From JAIBCL01 sp031411695 (GTDB lineage Bacteria; Verrucomicrobiota; Verrucomicrobiia; Verrucomicrobiales; Verrucomicrobiaceae): a DNA stretch of 38,072 nt. Positions 8,344 through 16,873 of this stretch are shown here, in pieces; the stretch's first letter is position 1, and each line of letters begins with the position of its first letter. Made by a program: the position numbers and the translations under genes. The notes below the pieces were generated by a model. It was given only the letters and a program-made list of their open reading frames with translations. It searched no databases and was not told the origin of the DNA. Location of the stretch: NCBI GenBank assembly GCA_031411695.1, contig JANOBO010000076.1, positions 1 to 38,072 on the forward strand. Reading direction: 5' to 3'.

Positions 8344-8370
8344 CATTCCGCATTTCGCATTTCGCATTCG
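8344..8370. repeat. Short heptamer repeat CATTTCG in an intergenic gap
   Basis: The 53-bp gap between the oxidase and the creatininase gene holds CATTCCG, CATTTCG, CATTTCG and a partial CATTCG in tandem. It is low-complexity repeat DNA, about 27 bases long. Its role, if any, is unknown; it may arise by slippage. Confidence 0.55.
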
Positions 8371-8384
8371 TCCCTCCATCTCCC

Positions 8385-9143
8385 ATGCTCCTCGCTGATC
8401 TCAAATGGACCGAAGTCGCCGCGCTCAGCCGCGACACACCAGTCGTCTTCCCCATCGCCGCGCTCGAGCAGCACGGGCGGCACATGCCGGTTTTCACCGA
8501 CAGCCTGCTGACGGGCGAGCTGGTCCGCCGCAGCGAGGCGCGCCTCGGTGGCAGCGTGCTCTTCGCGCCGCTGACTTGGCTTGGGAACTCGCACCATCAC
8601 ATGGATTTCCCAGGCACGCTCTCTGCGGAGCCGCGCGTGTACATCGACCTGCTCAACGGCCTGCTGGAAAACTTCATCGCCCACGGCTTCAGGCGTCTCG
8701 TCTTCCTCAACGGCCACGGTGGCAACGACACGCCCGGCAAGCAGTCCGTCTTCGAGACGCGGCAACAGCACCGCGAGCGCAAAGATCTGCTGCTGCTTTT
8801 TGCGACCTATTGGAACCTCGGCGCCGAGCCATGGAAGCAGGAGCCGGCCCTCCAGCAGCGGATGATGGGCCATGCGTGCGAGTGGGAGACATCCATGGTG
8901 CTGCGCATCCGGCCTGAGTTGGTGGGCGATCTCTCGCAGACGTCCGATGTGCCGTTTGGCAATGCCTTTGAGCCTGCCACGCGTGGCTGGATCATGCCTG
9001 ACCGCAGCGAGCCGGGTCACATTGGTGATCCACGCGACGCCACCGCAGCGAAAGGCGAGGCGTTGTTCTCATGCTTCACGGACGAGGTGGTGAGGCTGCT
9101 CGAGCGCGTGATCGCGTGGGATGGGATGAGCTGGGAGGGCTGA
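8385..9143 (+). CDS. Creatininase-family amidohydrolase
   Basis: A 252-residue cytoplasmic metal-dependent amidohydrolase of the creatininase/MftE-like family. The metal-binding N-terminus is clear: FPIAALEQHGRHMPVFTD gives E28, H33-type and D39 ligands. The central block FLNGHGGNDTPGKQ and the later HACEWETSMVL (Glu ligand) complete the family set. Length is normal. The family splits creatinine, formamide-like intermediates or the mycofactocin precursor; none of the accessory genes for those pathways is here, so the substrate is open. It is the last gene of the 5557-9143 plus-strand run and converges with a methyltransferase gene with only 3 bases between the stops. Confidence 0.88.
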   Translation: MLLADLKWTEVAALSRDTPVVFPIAALEQHGRHMPVFTDSLLTGELVRRSEARLGGSVLFAPLTWLGNSHHHMDFPGTLSAEPRVYIDLLNGLLENFIAHGFRRLVFLNGHGGNDTPGKQSVFETRQQHRERKDLLLLFATYWNLGAEPWKQEPALQQRMMGHACEWETSMVLRIRPELVGDLSQTSDVPFGNAFEPATRGWIMPDRSEPGHIGDPRDATAAKGEALFSCFTDEVVRLLERVIAWDGMSWEG

Positions 9144-9146
9144 ACC

Positions 9147-9929
9147 TCACACCGCAGGTTTCTGCGCGAGCACCAGATACTGCGCGCCGAATGGCAGCCC
9201 GCTGATCTTAAACTCCAGCGGCCGGAGAAATCCGAGCGCCGAGGGAAAGATGAACAGAAAGTCTGTGCGCTGCACCCGCAGACCTGTCGTCCCCACCAAC
9301 CGCCGGGCCTCGGAAGGCCAGAGCAGAATCGCATCGTGATCGAAAGGCACAAAGCGCATGAGCAGGCGCGTGATGGGATTCCAAGGATTGTTTTCCCAAA
9401 ACGCAAACCAGCCGCCGGGCTTCAAGGCGCTGGCGATCTGCGCGACGGCCTTCGCCCGCGCGTCTGGCGGGATGTGGTGAAAGACACCGTTGCAATACGC
9501 GAAGTCAAAGCTGCCGGCCTGCGCAGCGAGCGCGTCCGGGTGCGAGAAGCGAGCGCCATTTCCGCCATGCGCCTGACGTGCGAGATCGCAGGACTCGGCG
9601 GAGGTGTCCACTCCTGTGATGTCGGATGCCTCGATGATGCGGGCGAGAAACGGCGTCGCGGCACCGATGCCGCATCCGTAATCGAGGCAGCGCCAGCCGG
9701 GCTGGAACGCAGGCCCGAGCACGCGGCGCACCCAGTTGAGCCGGCCTTCGGCGAAATACTCCTTCGACTCACCCGTGAAGCGCAGCCCGCGATTGAGGGC
9801 CGTGTCGTACTCGGCGGCGAACTCATCGAAGGCTCGGGGCGAGAGCGGATCCGGCGCGGATGAGATGGGGTCAGGCTGGCTCACGGGAGGGATTTGCACT
9901 TCGTGGCCTTCCATATTCTCTCGTTTCAT
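9147..9929 (-). CDS. Class I SAM-dependent methyltransferase
   Basis: About 260 residues. The SAM-binding motif I is CLDYGCGIGAATPFLARI, followed by ITGVDTSAESCDLAR (acidic residue for the ribose) and the post-motif FDFAYCNGVFHHIPPDARAK. The C-terminal half is hydrophobic (FLFIFPSALGFLRPLEF) and may contact membrane or lipid, as in methylases of lipid-linked or glycan substrates. The ATG at 9929 (MKRENMEGHE) is my choice; ATG 9914 is also possible, and the frame is open up to 10022. It is divergent from the WbpP-like epimerase by about 90 bp, which places it at the left border of the polysaccharide block. The substrate is unknown. Confidence 0.78.
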   Translation of the reverse strand: MKRENMEGHEVQIPPVSQPDPISSAPDPLSPRAFDEFAAEYDTALNRGLRFTGESKEYFAEGRLNWVRRVLGPAFQPGWRCLDYGCGIGAATPFLARIIEASDITGVDTSAESCDLARQAHGGNGARFSHPDALAAQAGSFDFAYCNGVFHHIPPDARAKAVAQIASALKPGGWFAFWENNPWNPITRLLMRFVPFDHDAILLWPSEARRLVGTTGLRVQRTDFLFIFPSALGFLRPLEFKISGLPFGAQYLVLAQKPAV

Positions 9930-10020
9930 TTCCCGCAACGCCGATTCGACGGGCCGCTCTTGCGGCGCGCGGGAGATTCGCGACTTGCAGAAGGCTCCTT
10001 CTGCGCCACAGAAAAGCCGC

Positions 10021-11052
10021 ATGAGTGCCTATGACACGTTGAGGGAGAAGCTTCGCAGCAAACCGGAGGACTGGCTGGTGACCGGTGCGGCGGGATTCAT
10101 CGGCTCGCATCTCGTGGAGACGCTTCTCTCACTCGGGCAACGCGTGCGGGCGCTGGATAACCTGCAGACCGGCAAGCGCGGAAACATCGACGCGGTGATC
10201 GCCGGCATGGCGGCGGAAAACCGCGCGCGATTTGAATTCATCGAGGGTGACATTCGTGATGGGGACACCTGCCAGCGCGCCTGTTCCGGCGTGCGATACG
10301 TTTTGCATCAGGCCGGGCTCGGCTCCGTGCCGCGCTCGCTGGCGCATCCGGCTGACACGCACGCGGCCAATGTGACGGGCACGCTGAACATGCTGATCGC
10401 CGCGCGTGACAAGGGCGCGGCTCGGCTCGTGTATGCATCGAGCAGCTCCGTGTACGGCGACGATGAGCATCTGCCGAAAGTGGAGCACCGCACCGGCCAG
10501 CCCCTCTCCCCGTATGCGGTGAGCAAGACGATGTGCGAGGCGTACAGCAAGATCTTCGCCCGCTGCTTTGACTTCCAATCCATCGGGCTGCGCTACTTCA
10601 ATGTGTTCGGTCCGCGCCAAGATCCCGACGGGCCGTATGCCGCGGTAATGCCGAAATGGATCGATGCGATGCGCAAACACCAGCCGGTCTTCATCAACGG
10701 CGACGGCAGCACCTCGCGTGACTTTTGCTATGTGGCCAATGTCGTGCAGGCGAATCTCCTCGCCGCCACCTCACCCACGCAGGGACTCGGCGGCCGGGTG
10801 TTCAACATCGCGCGCGGAGACCGCACCGATTTGAAGGAGCTGTTCCACGCGATCCGTGACGGGCTGGCTGGTCGTGATGCCGCGCTGAAGTCCGTGGAGC
10901 CCGTGTATCAGGATTTCCGCGCGGGCGACATCAAGCACTCGCTCGCGGACATCTCCGCCGCGCGGGAAGCTCTCGGCTATGAGCCCACGCATGATGTGAA
11001 GCAGGGGCTGGACGAGGCGCTGGATTGGTATTGGGACAATCTCCAGGCTTAA
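10021..11052 (+). CDS. wbpP: UDP-N-acetylglucosamine 4-epimerase-like SDR protein (WbpP/TviC type)
   Basis: A 343-residue extended short-chain dehydrogenase/reductase. It resembles Pseudomonas WbpP and Salmonella TviC, which interconvert UDP-GlcNAc and UDP-GalNAc (or their uronic acids). The NAD motif is WLVTGAAGFIGSH. The block VLHQAGLGSVPRSLAHP is highly characteristic of this subgroup. The catalytic Tyr/Lys are Y165 and K169 in SPYAVSK, with the Ser in ASSSSVYGD. RYFNVFGPRQDPDGPYAAVMP and NGDGSTSRDFCYVANVVQ bind the nucleotide sugar. It should supply an activated sugar for the exopolysaccharide made by the neighbouring genes. The start at 10021 matches the WbpP N-terminus. Its stop shares the palindrome TTAA with the stop of the convergent methyltransferase gene. 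Confidence 0.88.
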   Translation: MSAYDTLREKLRSKPEDWLVTGAAGFIGSHLVETLLSLGQRVRALDNLQTGKRGNIDAVIAGMAAENRARFEFIEGDIRDGDTCQRACSGVRYVLHQAGLGSVPRSLAHPADTHAANVTGTLNMLIAARDKGAARLVYASSSSVYGDDEHLPKVEHRTGQPLSPYAVSKTMCEAYSKIFARCFDFQSIGLRYFNVFGPRQDPDGPYAAVMPKWIDAMRKHQPVFINGDGSTSRDFCYVANVVQANLLAATSPTQGLGGRVFNIARGDRTDLKELFHAIRDGLAGRDAALKSVEPVYQDFRAGDIKHSLADISAAREALGYEPTHDVKQGLDEALDWYWDNLQA

Positions 11053-11864
11053 CCGGCCCTACGGAACACGGTGATCACGTCCTTGTAGAGGCCGGCCTGG
11101 TGCGTGGTGCCGTCGTCCTGCCATTCGAGGAAGGAGTCGATGATCTCGAAGCCGCGATCCTTCAGCAGCTTCAGCATCGCGTCGTGCGTGAGATTGCTGC
11201 GCCAGCCGCCGTGCGTGCCGCCGGCGCTGCCGTGATGGATCACGCCGACCGCGCCCGGCGTCATGATGCGCCGGAACTCGCCGGCATACGACTCCACCTC
11301 GGACTGATTGATGTGGACGAAAACATCGAAGCTCCACAGCGCATCGATGCTGCCGTCGGGGACTCCGTTGAGATCCGCGCCATTTCCGACGATGAACTTG
11401 GCTTTTGCCTCGGCGCCGAACTTTTTGCGACACAGCTCCACGCAGCTCTCGGAGATGTCCACAGCGGTGAACTCGCTGCTGCGCCCGATCAGCGCGCCCG
11501 TCCATCTCCCGCCGCCGGGGCCGATCTCGAGCACGCGTTTGCCTTCAGGGATGAACTTGCGCAGCACGCACTTCATCACAGAAGACTTCCACTCTTCGGA
11601 AGGCGTCCACTCATCGCCGCCACCGCCCCAGTCCCATGCTTCCCAGATGGCCTTGTTCAGCGCGCGGCTGTTCATGCCGGGGATGCCGGTGCGGCGGCGG
11701 ATGTCATCCATCATCTGGAAAAAGCGGCCGGCCACCGCGCTGGCGCCGTAATAGGCGGCCAGACATGCGCACCAGACGATGCCGTTTTCCTTCAGCACGA
11801 GCATGCCGATCCTGAGCTTGCTGGCGAGGCCGAGCCGTTGGCGATTTTCAACAATGTCCTTCAT
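11049..11864 (-). CDS. Class I SAM-dependent methyltransferase
   Basis: About 271 residues from ATG 11864 (MKDIVENRQRLG); an in-frame ATG at 11885 and a longer frame are alternatives. Motif I is RVLEIGPGGGRWTGALI, followed by FTAVDISESCVELCRKKFG and the motif II-like region DALWSFDVFVHINQSE. An N-terminal stretch IVWCACLAAYYGASAVAGRF is hydrophobic and may sit on the membrane. A HH-containing VIHHGSAGGTHGG loop lies near the active site. It is convergent with the epimerase and divergent from the ArnT-like transferase, so it is probably part of the polysaccharide locus, where O-methylation of sugars is common. The substrate is unknown. Confidence 0.78.
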   Translation of the reverse strand: MKDIVENRQRLGLASKLRIGMLVLKENGIVWCACLAAYYGASAVAGRFFQMMDDIRRRTGIPGMNSRALNKAIWEAWDWGGGGDEWTPSEEWKSSVMKCVLRKFIPEGKRVLEIGPGGGRWTGALIGRSSEFTAVDISESCVELCRKKFGAEAKAKFIVGNGADLNGVPDGSIDALWSFDVFVHINQSEVESYAGEFRRIMTPGAVGVIHHGSAGGTHGGWRSNLTHDAMLKLLKDRGFEIIDSFLEWQDDGTTHQAGLYKDVITVFRRAG

Positions 11865-11968
11865 CGGGTAGGGCGCGGTGGGCATCGACCGAGTGCGGCT
11901 CACACCATTTGCGTCATCCGCCCTTTTGCCCGAAGAATGCGCCCCGGTCAAACGGGACTCTCCCCATC

Positions 11969-13588
11969 ATGCCGTCATCGTCAGAGGAAACAGCAAGCCC
12001 TTCATCACCGCCATCTTTCGGAGCGCGCCAGGCGGTGCTCTGCGCCTTGATTCTCTGGGGCCTGTCCGTTGTCCTGCAGTGGCATAACGGCGCCTTCACT
12101 GCCGACATCGGCGCGGATCCCGACGAGCCGGCGCACGCCGTCACCAGCCTGATGCTGCGTGACTATTACGCCGTCGGGCTCTGGCGCGGCGAGCATCCGC
12201 TGCACTTCGCGCAGCGCTACTACGATCACTTTCCGAAAGTCGCGCTCGGCCACTATCCGCCCGGCTTCTATCTTCTCGCCGGAGCATGGCTGCTGCCGTG
12301 GCCGACGAAGACTGCGCTCATGCTTTTCATGGGCCTGCTCTCCGGCGTGCTCGGCGCGACGACCGCCGTGATGGGCCATCGTTGCGGACTCGACAAGGGG
12401 GCGGCATTTGTAGCTGGAGTGTGGGTGGTGCTGCTGCCCATCACGCAAAAGCTCTCGATGCTCGTGATGTCGGACCTGCTGCTCGCCACGCTCTGCCTGC
12501 TCGCCGCTGGTGTGTTCGCCAAATTCATAGAAAAGCCTCGCGCCGGCACCGCGCTGCTGTTTGGCGCCCTCGCTGCGGCGGCCATCCTCACGAAGGCCTC
12601 TGCTGTCTCGCTCGCGCTCGTGCCGCCATTGTCCATTCTGTTTCTGAGACGATGGACCCTGCTGCTGAACTGGCGCTTGTGGCTCGCACCAGTCCCTGTC
12701 GCGCTCACCGCGCTGCCGTGGACGCTGATGACGATGAAGATCACGCAGGAAGGCATGCAGCCAAAGTCAGTCTCCGAATATTTTCCCGAAGCCCTGCGCT
12801 TCTACGCAGACGCGGCGGTGAACAACTTCGGCGTGATCATTCTCGTCCTGGCTTTCATCACGCTTGCTTCTTCAGTGAAAAAACTGTGGCTGCGCAAAAA
12901 CGAGATCAACATCTGCGGCGTGGCCCTCGTGTCATTCGGCGTCGCTCTCTTCACTCTCTACCTTGTGTCACCGACTGGACTCAGCTCGCGTTATCTTCTT
13001 CCGCTCGTGCCGTTGATGCTGATTGCCGCTGCTTCGACGCTGGGGAGAGTGCGGCGCGTGTGGACGCTCCAGCTTGCTCCGCTCACAGGATTTGGTTTCG
13101 TCACCATCATGGCCTTGGTGGCACTTGGCCCTGTTCCACCAAAAGTCGCATCCGGCTTCGGTATCATCGCCGATGATCTCACCGCGCGGTCGGCTGGCGC
13201 TAAAGTTCTCGTCAGCTCCGATGCGCGTGGCGAGGGCAGCCTCATCGCCGAGCTGGCCTTCCGCACCCGTGACCGCAGCGTCTCGACATGGTCCGTCGTG
13301 CGCAGCAGCAAGTTTCTCGCCTCGAGCGATTGGATCGGCCGCGATTACAAAACGGCGTTCGCCAACCGCGACGACTTCCTCGCCGCGCTGCAGCGCGATG
13401 GCATCGCGTGGATCGTCGAGGACAGAAGCATCCCTGCCGACTATCACTTCCAGCATCATCGACAACTCGAAGAGTGGTGCGCCGCGATGAGCATCGACAA
13501 AAAAGCGCCCGCCGCGCGGCAAGGCGAGGCAAAGCCCGGCACCATCGCCTTGCTCCGCGTCCCCGACCCTGACGCATCCAAGCCATGA
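11969..13588 (+). CDS. GT39/ArnT-like polyprenyl-phosphate sugar transferase
   Basis: A 539-residue integral membrane glycosyltransferase of the dolichyl-phosphate-mannose protein mannosyltransferase/ArnT type (GT-C fold). After the first membrane segment (AVLCALILWGLSVVLQW) comes the first periplasmic loop with ADIGADPDEPAHAVTSLM, which carries the acidic catalytic residues expected of this family. About ten further hydrophobic segments follow, then a soluble C-terminal part of about 150 residues (from roughly LGPVPPKVASG) as in ArnT. It would move a sugar from a polyprenyl-phosphate donor onto a lipid, glycan or protein at the outer face of the membrane. The stop overlaps the start of the next gene (ATGA, 13585-13588), so the two are coupled. 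Confidence 0.82.
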   Translation: MPSSSEETASPSSPPSFGARQAVLCALILWGLSVVLQWHNGAFTADIGADPDEPAHAVTSLMLRDYYAVGLWRGEHPLHFAQRYYDHFPKVALGHYPPGFYLLAGAWLLPWPTKTALMLFMGLLSGVLGATTAVMGHRCGLDKGAAFVAGVWVVLLPITQKLSMLVMSDLLLATLCLLAAGVFAKFIEKPRAGTALLFGALAAAAILTKASAVSLALVPPLSILFLRRWTLLLNWRLWLAPVPVALTALPWTLMTMKITQEGMQPKSVSEYFPEALRFYADAAVNNFGVIILVLAFITLASSVKKLWLRKNEINICGVALVSFGVALFTLYLVSPTGLSSRYLLPLVPLMLIAAASTLGRVRRVWTLQLAPLTGFGFVTIMALVALGPVPPKVASGFGIIADDLTARSAGAKVLVSSDARGEGSLIAELAFRTRDRSVSTWSVVRSSKFLASSDWIGRDYKTAFANRDDFLAALQRDGIAWIVEDRSIPADYHFQHHRQLEEWCAAMSIDKKAPAARQGEAKPGTIALLRVPDPDASKP

Positions 13589-14814
13589 TCCCGCCGCCCT
13601 GGAGAATTCTGTGGGTGAAGGCCGGCGCGCTGCATCCGCCTGACACCGGAGGCAAGATCCGCACGCTCAGCATGCTCCGTGAGTTGAACCGCTGGCATCA
13701 CGTCACTTACCTCGGGCTTCAGCCGGAAGGGCTCGCTCTTCATCCTGACGAAACAACAGACCCCTACGCGCGCGAAAAAATCTGGATCGCAAAACCCGAG
13801 CCCGCGCGCGGATCGCCGCGCTTCTTTGCGCAGCTCGCGTTGAACCTGCTCTCGAGCGAACCCTTCGCGCTATCGAAGCACCACTCGGAAGCGATGCGCG
13901 CGCGGTTGGTCGAGCTGGATGCTTCGGGCCGCTTCGACTTGATCGTCTGTGACTTCCTCGTGCCTGCGCTTCACTTCGAGAATCACTCGTGGCGCACGCC
14001 CACGGTTTTGTTCCAGCACAACATGGAGTCACAAATCTGGAAACGCATGGCCGCCCATCACAGCAATGTGGTGGGCCGCGCCTTTCTCCGGCTTCAGTTT
14101 CAGCGCATGTTTCGCTGGGAGGACAGGCTCAGCCGGCTCTTCGATGGCGTCATCACCGTTTCGGCGGAGGACAGCCGTTTCGCGAGGGACACCTATCGTC
14201 TCACCAACGTGCTCGGCGACGTGCCGCCCGGAGTGGACACGGAGTTCTTCAAACCCGCCGCCACGTCCTCGCAGCCGACGCTCGCTTTCCTAGGCTCGAT
14301 GGACTGGATGCCGAACATCGAGGGCATCCGCTGGTTTGTGCGTGAGGCTTACCCCGCCGTGAAACGCACTGTCGGCGATGTGCGCCTGCGCATCATCGGC
14401 CGCCGGCCCGGACCCGAGATACGCGCGCTCGCGCAAGACGATCCATCCATCGAGGTCACCGGAACGGTGGATGACGTGCGGCCATGGCTGCGTGACGCGT
14501 CCGCGATGATCGTGCCGTTGCTTTCAGGCGGCGGCACACGCATCAAGATCCTCGAGGCGATGGCATTCGGCACACCGGTGCTCTCGACCACGGTCGGCGC
14601 GGAAGGGCTTCCATTCCTCAATGGCAAACACCTGCTGCTCGCGGATGAGCCTGGCGCTTTCGCTGCCCGAAGCATCGACCTGATCCGATCCCCGGAATTG
14701 CGCCAACGCATCGCAGAATCTGCGCGGCAGGAAGTCGTGGACCGCTACTCTTGGGCCGTCGCGTCGGCGACGTTTCAGAAGCTTTGCGAGAGGATCGGGG
14801 AGAAGCGCCGCTGA
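13585..14814 (+). CDS. GT4-type glycosyltransferase
   Basis: A 409-residue cytoplasmic GT-B glycosyltransferase. The N-terminal domain begins ILWVKAGALHPPDTGGKIR, with the Gly-rich acceptor loop. The C-terminal donor domain begins at PTLAFLGSMDWMPNIEGIRW and contains LRIIGRRPGPEIRAL, then SGGGTRIKILEAMAFGTPVL with the donor-contacting Glu, typical of GT4 and close to the PEP-CTERM/EpsH-associated sugar transferases. It is translationally coupled to the ArnT-like gene by a 4-base overlap. It converges on the AlgD-like gene after 28 bases; I see no terminator hairpin in that gap. It probably adds one sugar to the growing exopolysaccharide repeat unit; donor and linkage cannot be read. Confidence 0.88.
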   Translation: MIPPPWRILWVKAGALHPPDTGGKIRTLSMLRELNRWHHVTYLGLQPEGLALHPDETTDPYAREKIWIAKPEPARGSPRFFAQLALNLLSSEPFALSKHHSEAMRARLVELDASGRFDLIVCDFLVPALHFENHSWRTPTVLFQHNMESQIWKRMAAHHSNVVGRAFLRLQFQRMFRWEDRLSRLFDGVITVSAEDSRFARDTYRLTNVLGDVPPGVDTEFFKPAATSSQPTLAFLGSMDWMPNIEGIRWFVREAYPAVKRTVGDVRLRIIGRRPGPEIRALAQDDPSIEVTGTVDDVRPWLRDASAMIVPLLSGGGTRIKILEAMAFGTPVLSTTVGAEGLPFLNGKHLLLADEPGAFAARSIDLIRSPELRQRIAESARQEVVDRYSWAVASATFQKLCERIGEKRR

Positions 14815-14842
14815 ACACGTCGGCCAGACGAGGAGCAAGCCG

Positions 14843-16144
14843 TCACCAGCACAACCCTTCGTAACTCCACGCGAGGGATTCGATCTCGCGCCAGCCGTTC
14901 ACATCGATCACGTGCTGATCCGCACGCACGACTGGCTCCAGTTCCGCCAGCGACACACATTTCTGTGAGGCGACGATCACATCGCTCCCGCCCACCACCT
15001 CTGCGGCACTGTCTTTGAGCAGCGATGAGAGATGCGGCATCCTGCGCTGAATCTCCTGCTCATTCGAGCCGATGAGGCGCGAGAGATTGAGCTGCGGATC
15101 AAAGATGCGGAGTTCGTAGCCCCGCCCAAGCAGGCTCTCCGCCAGCGCGACCATCGGGCTGCCGCGGAGATCATCGGTGTCGGCCTTGAAGGCGAGGCCG
15201 AGCAGGCCGATGCGGCGCTTGTCCTTCCCGACAATCAGATGCGTGAGGAGATCCAGGTGGGCCTCATTGCTCTCCATCGTGTGCTCGAGCAGCGGGAGCT
15301 GCACGCCATCCCGGCGCGCCTGTGACATGAGCGCGCTGACATCCTTCGGCAGACACGATCCGCCAAAAGGATTCCCGGGCCGCATGTAGTAGCGCGAGAT
15401 GTTCAGGCGCGTGTCCTGGCACACGATATCCATCACGCGCGCGCCGTCCTCGCCGATGTGCTTGCAAAAGCGGCCAATCTCGTTGGCGAAGCCCACCTTG
15501 AGCGCGTGGAAGTAGTTGCACGCGTACTTGATCGCCTCCGCGCCTTCCCATTTAAGGATGGCGGGATCGCCGCCGAGAAGACGCGCGGCCTCATCACTGG
15601 CGGGCGGAGCACCGTCATGTGTGCCGATCACCGCGAGGGACGGGCTGCGGAAATCAGCGACCGCAGTGCCTTCGCGCAAAAACTCAGGGCAATAATAAAC
15701 CTGCATGAGACTGCCGGACTGGAGCGCGGCGAGGTGCTCGGCCGCGAGCGAGCGCGTGCTCCCCGGCAGCATGGTGCTGCGGAAGATGAGCACGTGCTTT
15801 TTATTCAGCTTTCTGACCGCATCGGCGATCTGCTGGGTCACATGCCGCACGTAGTCCAGATTCAGCCGGCCTGACGGCGATGACGGCGTGCCGACACAGA
15901 CGATGGACACTTCGGATTCACGCACGGCATCCTCAGCGCTGGTCGTGGCGGCCAGCCGGCCCTCTCGTTTGGCATTTTGGAGCAGCGTCTCCAGCTCCGG
16001 CTCGATGATGGGCGACACACCCGCGCTAAACGCAGCGACCTTCGATGGCTGCACATCGACGCCAAGGATGGAATGCCCCGCCTCAGCAAGACATCCGGCC
16101 GTGACCGCGCCCACATAACCCAATCCGAAAACGCTGACTCTCAT
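14843..16144 (-). CDS. algD: GDP-mannose 6-dehydrogenase-like nucleotide-sugar dehydrogenase (AlgD type)
   Basis: A 433-residue NAD-dependent dehydrogenase that oxidises C6 of a nucleotide hexose to the uronic acid in two steps. The NAD motif is VFGLGYVGAVTAGCLAE. The catalytic cysteine is C264 in FGGSCLPKDV. NISRYYMRPGNPFGGSC, FKADTDDLRGSPMVALAE and the C-terminal EGLCW follow AlgD closely, closer than to UDP-glucose dehydrogenases, so GDP-mannose to GDP-mannuronate is the best call. UDP-sugar specificity cannot be excluded. It is the last gene of the export operon running from 21126, 107 bases after the wza-like stop, and it makes an acidic sugar for the polymer. Confidence 0.87.
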   Translation of the reverse strand: MRVSVFGLGYVGAVTAGCLAEAGHSILGVDVQPSKVAAFSAGVSPIIEPELETLLQNAKREGRLAATTSAEDAVRESEVSIVCVGTPSSPSGRLNLDYVRHVTQQIADAVRKLNKKHVLIFRSTMLPGSTRSLAAEHLAALQSGSLMQVYYCPEFLREGTAVADFRSPSLAVIGTHDGAPPASDEAARLLGGDPAILKWEGAEAIKYACNYFHALKVGFANEIGRFCKHIGEDGARVMDIVCQDTRLNISRYYMRPGNPFGGSCLPKDVSALMSQARRDGVQLPLLEHTMESNEAHLDLLTHLIVGKDKRRIGLLGLAFKADTDDLRGSPMVALAESLLGRGYELRIFDPQLNLSRLIGSNEQEIQRRMPHLSSLLKDSAAEVVGGSDVIVASQKCVSLAELEPVVRADQHVIDVNGWREIESLAWSYEGLCW

Positions 16145-16251
16145 GAGGCCATGCCTTTCGCTGCGAAGTCGCGGCTTGAAAAGCGGATTGTTCCCCCCGC
16201 GTGGCGCGGAGATCCACGAGGACGCCGCTCAAGCGCGCGCACCGCGCGGCG

Positions 16252-16854
16252 CTACTCGGGGATGGTGATCTGGTCGTTCGGCTGGAGCTGCACGTCGAGC
16301 GCCGGGTTCTTCGTGATCTTCTTCAAGTCGAGCACAGTGGTGGTGCGCTGTCCGGTGGCGCTGGTGCGGGTGAGCTGGGTCTTTGTGACTTTGGCGAAAG
16401 TGCTCGGCCCGCCTGCGCTGCCGATGGCCTGCATGAGCGTGAGCCCGGAGCGAAAGGGGACGGGCCCGTTTTTCAAACAGCCGGAGTTCACAAACACGAG
16501 ACGCTGGCCCTCGGCCGTGGCATCCATGGAGACGGTGACGGTGGGATGCGTGTAGATTTGCGCCGACTTGTAGGCTTCTTCGATCCGCTTCTGCAACTGC
16601 GAGGGCTTCATGCCAGCGGCCCTGATCTCGTTGATGTGAAGGAGATTGATGCTGCCGGCATCGCTGATGGTGTAGGTCTTCGAGATGGACACCTGCTCAT
16701 CAGCGGGCACGCCGCCGATGCTGATGCTGATCTTGTCGCTCGCCTGCAGCGGCAGCTCCCCGCCCTGCGCGTGAAGCCGCGTGGAGGGAGAGATCACAAG
16801 CGGCAGCAGGATGGCGAGCACGAGTGCGATGAAAGATGGGCGATGTGTGTTCAT
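16252..16854 (-). CDS. Wza-like polysaccharide export protein
   Basis: A 200-residue exported protein of the polysaccharide export (Poly_export/SLBB) family, which in Wza forms the periplasmic and outer-membrane channel for capsule or exopolysaccharide. Residues 1-30 are a signal peptide without a lipobox cysteine. The Poly_export domain follows (LQASDKISISIGGVPADEQ; YTISDAGSINL; KRIEEAYKSAQIYTHPTVTV), and then one SLBB-like domain (LVFVNSGCLKNGPV; LTLMQAIGSAGGP). It is about half the length of Wza, lacking the further SLBB repeats and C-terminal membrane helix, so the outer-membrane pore may be another protein, such as the beta-barrel encoded upstream. The ATG at 16854 gives the signal peptide; it lies 19 bases after the Wzc-like stop. 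Confidence 0.85.
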   Translation of the reverse strand: MNTHRPSFIALVLAILLPLVISPSTRLHAQGGELPLQASDKISISIGGVPADEQVSISKTYTISDAGSINLLHINEIRAAGMKPSQLQKRIEEAYKSAQIYTHPTVTVSMDATAEGQRLVFVNSGCLKNGPVPFRSGLTLMQAIGSAGGPSTFAKVTKTQLTRTSATGQRTTTVLDLKKITKNPALDVQLQPNDQITIPE

Positions 16855-16873
16855 GGGATTGAATTGTGAGGTT

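Noticed and set aside
5548..8379. Long minus-strand open frames of about 400 and 500 codons opposite the hydrolase and flavin oxidase
   Set aside because: GC-rich codon bias in the true genes keeps the opposite frames open; the translations are Arg/His/Ala-rich and without motifs, while the plus frames carry catalytic motifs.
14815..14842. Terminator between the GT4 and AlgD-like genes
   Set aside because: No stem with a T-run is visible in the 28-bp convergent gap.
16200..16251. GC-rich hairpin after the wza-like stop
   Set aside because: The stem CGCGC-GGT-GCGCG is only 5 bp and has no T-run; such patterns are frequent by chance in this GC-rich DNA.
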